Assembly: GCA_948144175.1 (NCBI GenBank)
Contig: CANXME010002096.1
Span: forward strand, 2,480,001 to 2,544,000
Direction: 5' to 3'
Length of the DNA: 64,000 nucleotides
Origin: Closterium sp. NIES-65
Lineage: Eukaryota; Streptophyta; Zygnematophyceae; Desmidiales; Closteriaceae
The notes under the pieces are model-generated. The model did not search any database, had not been told where the DNA came from, and worked only from the letters and a program-made list of their open reading frames with translations. Position 1 is the first letter of the stretch; each line of letters opens with the position of its first letter. Of this stretch, positions 62,931 to 64,000 are shown piece by piece. The translations under genes and the position numbers were made by a program.

Positions 62931-63219
62931 GCAGTCGGGCAGCAGTGCAGCCGAACCGCTCGGGAGCCGAGCCGCCCAACGCCCGAGCCGCCCAGTCGCC
63001 GAGCCGCCCGGGACCCGAGCCGCCCTGCAGCCGAGCCGCCCTGCGCCCGAGCCGCCCAGCCGCCGAGCCGCCCGGGAGCCGAGCCGCTGTGCACCCGAGC
63101 CGCCCGGGCGCCGAGCCGCCTTTCTGCAGAGCTGCACGACCTGCCCTGCCTGGTGAGCACAGTCCCACTGTCACTGCGAGCTCTTTCCTTACTGCTTGTA
63201 CTGCGTCGCTGTCGTCGCC

Positions 63220-64000
63220 ATGGCTACCCCTAGTGTCCTATCTTTTGACGCTGAGGGTCGCGCCATTGATTTTGAGGTCTGGTTAGACGACCTGCAGCTG
63301 TTCTTACAGTGCGACAGGGCTGACGGCCTTTCTCTCTTTGACCTCACCTCTGGCGCCTCTCCTGCTCGTGCTGCTGATACTGATCCCACTGTCCGCTCTC
63401 AGTGGGCCACCCGCGATGCTGCTGCACGTCTTGTTGTGCGTCGCCACCTCCCTACCTCTGAGCGTGCGCACTTTAGTCAGTACAAGAGTGCTCAGACCTT
63501 GTACGACGCTGTAGTTGCGCGCTACTCCTCCCCTGCCACTGCTGCACTGAGCCGTCTCATGCTTCCCTACCTCTTTCCTGACCTCTCTGCCTTTCCCACT
63601 GTCGCTGACCTCATTACGCACCTCCGCACTAGTGACACTCGCTACCGCGCCGCCCTTCCTGCTGAGTTCTGCGCTAAGAACCCACCCCCCATGTACATCG
63701 CTCTCTACTACGTAGTCGCGCGCCTCCCTGACTCCCTTCGCGTCGTCAGGGACCACTTTCTCGCAGTCTGTCCCACCACCCTCACCGTCGACCTCCTCGA
63801 GAAGGCCCTCCTCGCAGCGGAAAAGAGCATAGTCGCTGTAGGTGCTTCTCGTGGTGACCCTCGCACCCCCATCTTTGAGGGGTGCTCTCCTTCCCCCTTG
63901 CTGCCCTCTGTTGCCTCTGCTGCTGCTGCCGACCTGCTTGGTCTTGAGTCGGTCGGCGCGGCGTCTGCCCCTAGTGGGAGACGTCGCTCCAGCAAGGGCA
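63220..64000 (+). CDS. Element O Gag, intact as far as visible
   Basis: ATG at 63220 in GTCGCCATGG. The frame is open through all 260 complete codons to the window end, so it has no stop here. It starts MATPSVLSFDAEGRAIDFEV and includes WLDDLQLFLQCDRADGLSLF, WATRDAAARLVVRRHLPTSE, YKSAQTLYDAVVARYSSPAT, LRTSDTRYRAALPAEFCAKN, then PPPMYIALYYVVARLPDSLR and VDLLEKALLAAEKSIVAVGA, ending in a basic Ser/Arg stretch. The C run that breaks F is interrupted by an A here. This is the only Gag in the window without a lesion, so O is the best candidate for a recently active copy. Confidence 0.9.
   Translation, partial: MATPSVLSFDAEGRAIDFEVWLDDLQLFLQCDRADGLSLFDLTSGASPARAADTDPTVRSQWATRDAAARLVVRRHLPTSERAHFSQYKSAQTLYDAVVARYSSPATAALSRLMLPYLFPDLSAFPTVADLITHLRTSDTRYRAALPAEFCAKNPPPMYIALYYVVARLPDSLRVVRDHFLAVCPTTLTVDLLEKALLAAEKSIVAVGASRGDPRTPIFEGCSPSPLLPSVASAAAADLLGLESVGAASAPSGRRRSSKG

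Larger units (their letters stand above)
62074..64000 (+). mobile_element. O: group 1 Ty1/copia element, 5' part
   Basis: 5' LTR of 132 bp (62074-62205). The primer site is decayed (TGGTATAAAGCGGG). A GC-rich leader array occupies 62260-62930 and an intact Gag starts at 63220. The left TSD would be CCCAC (62069-62073). The element continues beyond the window. Confidence 0.88.

Overview
The window is eukaryotic DNA made almost entirely of nested LTR retrotransposons, plus one broken hAT-type DNA transposon gene. I see no bacterial operon, rRNA gene, genuine tRNA gene or CRISPR array, and no intact host gene. The primer sites (variants of TGGTATCAGAGC, complementary to the 3' end of initiator-Met tRNA), the Ty1/copia gene order (gag, protease, integrase, reverse transcriptase, RNase H) and short GT-AG introns fit a green-lineage genome (land plant or streptophyte alga). 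This is inference and I cannot name the species.

I resolved the nests by pairing long terminal repeats (LTRs) and checking the 5-bp target-site duplications (TSDs). From left to right: L (off the left edge, minus) sits in the small element S1 (631-913). A (1555-9600, minus, TSD GCAAT) contains K (1712-3157, TSD GGGGA). B (10225-25537, minus, TSD GTTAT) contains C (12661-20754, plus, TSD GTCGC), which contains J (13511-20160, plus, TSD GCTAG). A broken hAT transposase gene with three introns follows (26305-28799). I (29465-43419, plus, TSD GTAAA) contains E (36775-43247, plus, TSD GTGAC). D (43577-60130, plus) contains F (45815-57728, plus, TSD CTGGC). F carries insertion G in its 5' LTR (45845-49129, TSD TTGTG) and an inverted segment H (52338-56795). 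S2, a second small element, truncates D (60131-60434). At the right edge M contains N and N contains O, all running off the window.

Four groups of LTR element are visible. Group 1 (A, F, H, I, M, O) has about 120-135-bp LTRs, a GC-rich minisatellite leader, and a long Ala/Gly/Pro/Glu-repeat linker between integrase and reverse transcriptase. Group 2 (C, K, N and probably L) consists of about 1.44-kb elements without coding capacity that share leader style, LTR core and polypurine-tract hairpin with group 1 and are probably its non-autonomous partners. Group 3 (B, D) has about 410-445-bp LTRs. Group 4 (E, J and the LTR of G) has about 870-1020-bp LTRs. The S elements are very small LTR elements (about 347 bp) that also carry tRNA-like promoter boxes.

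Almost every coding region is broken. The exception is the gag of O (63220 to the window end), which is open over all 260 visible codons. The most unusual coding item is an extra 281-codon open frame with six Gly-Trp-Gly repeats, placed between the protease and integrase of B. Only about 3.9 kb of the window cannot be assigned to a recognisable mobile element, mainly 914-1549, 9606-10219, 25543-26304, 28800-29459 and 60435-60665.
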